From: Deinococcus deserti VCD115
GTDB lineage: Bacteria > Deinococcota > Deinococci > Deinococcales > Deinococcaceae
Assembly (NCBI RefSeq): GCF_000020685.1
Contig: NC_012526.1
Location: forward strand, 2,086,001-2,150,000
Reading direction: 5' to 3'
Length of the DNA: 64,000 nucleotides
The number at the start of each line of letters is the position of its first letter. Positions within the stretch are counted from its first letter, which is position 1. Made by a program: the position numbers and the translations under genes. Below are positions 63,119-64,000 of this stretch, piece by piece. The notes under the pieces are model-generated. The model made no database searches. It had not been told where the DNA came from and worked only from the letters and a program-made list of their open reading frames with translations.

Positions 63119-63556
63119 ATGCTGCTGGTCCTGAACGGCCCGAACCTTAACCGCCTCGGCCTGCGTGAACCCCAGGTGTATGGTTCACTGACCCTGGAAG
63201 ACCTTGAACGGCAGTGTGAGGCCTGGGGCGCAGAACTGAGTGAAAGCGTCACCTGTCGTCAGAGCAATTTCGAGGGCCAGCTGCTCGAATGGATTCATGA
63301 GGCCCAGGAGCAGGGCTTTACCGGCATCGTGATCAATCCTGGTGCCCTGACGCATTACAGTTACGCCCTGCGCGACGCCATTGCCGGGCAGCCTCTTCCC
63401 GTGGTGGAAGTCCACATCAGCAACGTGGACGCGCGCGAGGAATTCCGGCACCGTTCTGTCACTGCCGCCGTATGTCACGGCAAGATCAGTGGCCTGGGCT
63501 TCTTGGGGTACCGCCTGGCAATGGAATATCTCACTGAGCAGGTTCCGGTGACATAA
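63119..63556 (+). CDS. aroQ: 3-dehydroquinate dehydratase, type II
   Basis: Small type II dehydroquinase making 3-dehydroshikimate, usually a dodecamer. 145 residues, full length. Signatures: LNGPNLNRLGLREPQVYGS near residue 4, which carries the catalytic tyrosine in the flexible lid, then SNFEGQLLEWIHE near 49, NPGALTHYSYALRDAI near 70 and EVHISNVDAREEFRHRS near 95, which carries the catalytic histidine. It follows aroB by nine bases and has its own embedded promoter. Together aroC, K, B and Q cover four of the seven shikimate steps. Confidence 0.97.
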   Translation: MLLVLNGPNLNRLGLREPQVYGSLTLEDLERQCEAWGAELSESVTCRQSNFEGQLLEWIHEAQEQGFTGIVINPGALTHYSYALRDAIAGQPLPVVEVHISNVDAREEFRHRSVTAAVCHGKISGLGFLGYRLAMEYLTEQVPVT

Positions 63557-63589
63557 CGCACCTGAAAAGGCAGAAGTTGCATGAACAGC

Positions 63590-63617
63590 AAAAGCCCCCG
63601 CCGGAGCAGGGGTTTTT

Positions 63618-63618
<1 letters not shown>
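63590..63618. terminator. stem-loop between aroQ and tRNA-Ile
   Basis: A CCCC/GGGG stem extended by AAAA/TTTT with a bulged G. On the plus strand it is followed by six T, fitting termination of aroQ; it could also serve the convergent tRNA. Confidence 0.7.
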
Positions 63619-63694
<76 letters not shown>

Positions 63695-63726
63695 GTGCCT
63701 ACGCCGCCTCTTGAGCAGCGGGAGTT

Positions 63727-63755
63727 AATTTACCAGTGAAGACGTAAGGTGTCAA
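63727..63755 (-). promoter_or_regulatory. consensus sigma-70 promoter of tRNA-Ile(GAT)
   Basis: Minus strand TTGACA (63750-63755), 17-base spacer, TAAATT (63727-63732), 32 bases before the mature tRNA. Confidence 0.85.
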
Positions 63756-63797
63756 CGGGGCCGGTGGGGGAAGCCCTGGGACAAGGCCGCTGTCCCC

Positions 63798-64000
63798 TTA
63801 ATGTGGCCAACTTGTGGGAGCTCCTGGAGGCGTAATGGCGGCGTGGGTCTCCAGGGCGTAGCGATCGGTCATGCCCGCAATGTGGTCGCACACAGCGCGG
63901 GGCAGGCCGCTGTGCTCGGCGCGCGCGCTTGCAGCCGGCGGCAGCAGGCTCGGACGCGCTGTGTAGGCGCGGAACAGGGTGGTCAGCACCCGCTCGGCCT
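63798..64000 (-). CDS. C-terminal end of a dGTP triphosphohydrolase-like (HD domain) protein
   Basis: The frame is open from the right window edge to a stop at 63798-63800, giving the last 67 or so residues. RAVCDHIAGMTDRYALETHA is the C-terminal signature of deoxyguanosinetriphosphate triphosphohydrolase-like proteins, preceded by LTTLFRAYTARPSLLP as in that family. These enzymes hydrolyse dNTPs to deoxynucleoside and triphosphate. The catalytic HD motifs lie outside the window, so only the family can be stated. Confidence 0.8.
   Translation of the reverse strand, partial: AERVLTTLFRAYTARPSLLPPAASARAEHSGLPRAVCDHIAGMTDRYALETHAAITPPGAPTSWPH

Overview
The window is ordinary chromosome from a GC-rich bacterium, almost certainly a Deinococcus. 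The reasons are a PilM-N-O-(PilW)-PilQ cluster in the Thermus/Deinococcus order followed by aroC-aroK-aroB-aroQ, a mismatch uracil glycosylase with the Deinococcus-type GTAPSR active-site loop, a FadN-type beta-oxidation protein, and above all promoters of the form TANNNT followed 5-10 bases later by the start codon. About 25 genes start this way, which fits the abundant leaderless mRNAs described for Deinococcus deserti. I see 57 coding regions (two cut by the window edges), three tRNA genes, one T-box leader, and no IS element, prophage, CRISPR array or rRNA.

Layout. 1-7.4 kb: a partial gene, a methyltransferase, tsaD, secA, a cysteine-desulfurase-like enzyme and an RlmI-type methyltransferase. 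7.7-12.6 kb: a minus-strand fatty-acid oxidation operon (fadN-type, alpha/beta hydrolase, thiolase) behind a palindrome that overlaps its promoter. 12.8-15.2 kb: a tightly overlapping three-gene operon (membrane protein, SRPBCC protein, zinc dehydrogenase) ending in a perfect 44-bp palindrome. 15.6-22 kb: a secreted DUF4384 protein, an XPB-Bax1 helicase-nuclease pair and small membrane or secreted proteins. 22.4-24 kb: two tRNA genes divergent from glgA. 24.9-27.7 kb: a cluster closely resembling the Bacillus MhqR regulon for quinone/electrophile stress, with a palindromic operator filling the spacer of a consensus promoter. 27.7-41.7 kb: GNAT protein, TrmJ-like methylase, an orphan histidine kinase, a subtilisin-like lipoprotein protease, ApaG, M42 peptidase, DusA, a hydrophilin-like protein, a HelD-like helicase, glgC, and glyS behind a glycine T-box. 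41.9-53.8 kb: hydrolases, Mug glycosylase, a molybdopterin oxidoreductase, a ParB-like protein with a structured leader, leucyl aminopeptidase, Asp23-FakA, murF and a lipoprotein. 54.1-63.6 kb: type IV pilus/competence genes followed by four shikimate-pathway genes. The right edge holds tRNA-Ile(GAT) and the end of a dGTPase-like gene.

A general pattern: isolated genes and operon heads mostly carry the leaderless signature, whereas operon-internal genes and the likely regulated genes (fadN, marR, glyS, the ParB-like gene, pilM, the protease) have leaders and Shine-Dalgarno sites. No obviously new multi-gene system is present. The best leads are the Mhq-like cluster with its operator, the XPB-Bax1 pair, the Shine-Dalgarno-masking leader at 46.97 kb, the RDRM-like site before the protease, and unexplained inverted repeats. 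All assignments come from reading motifs by eye; no database search was possible.
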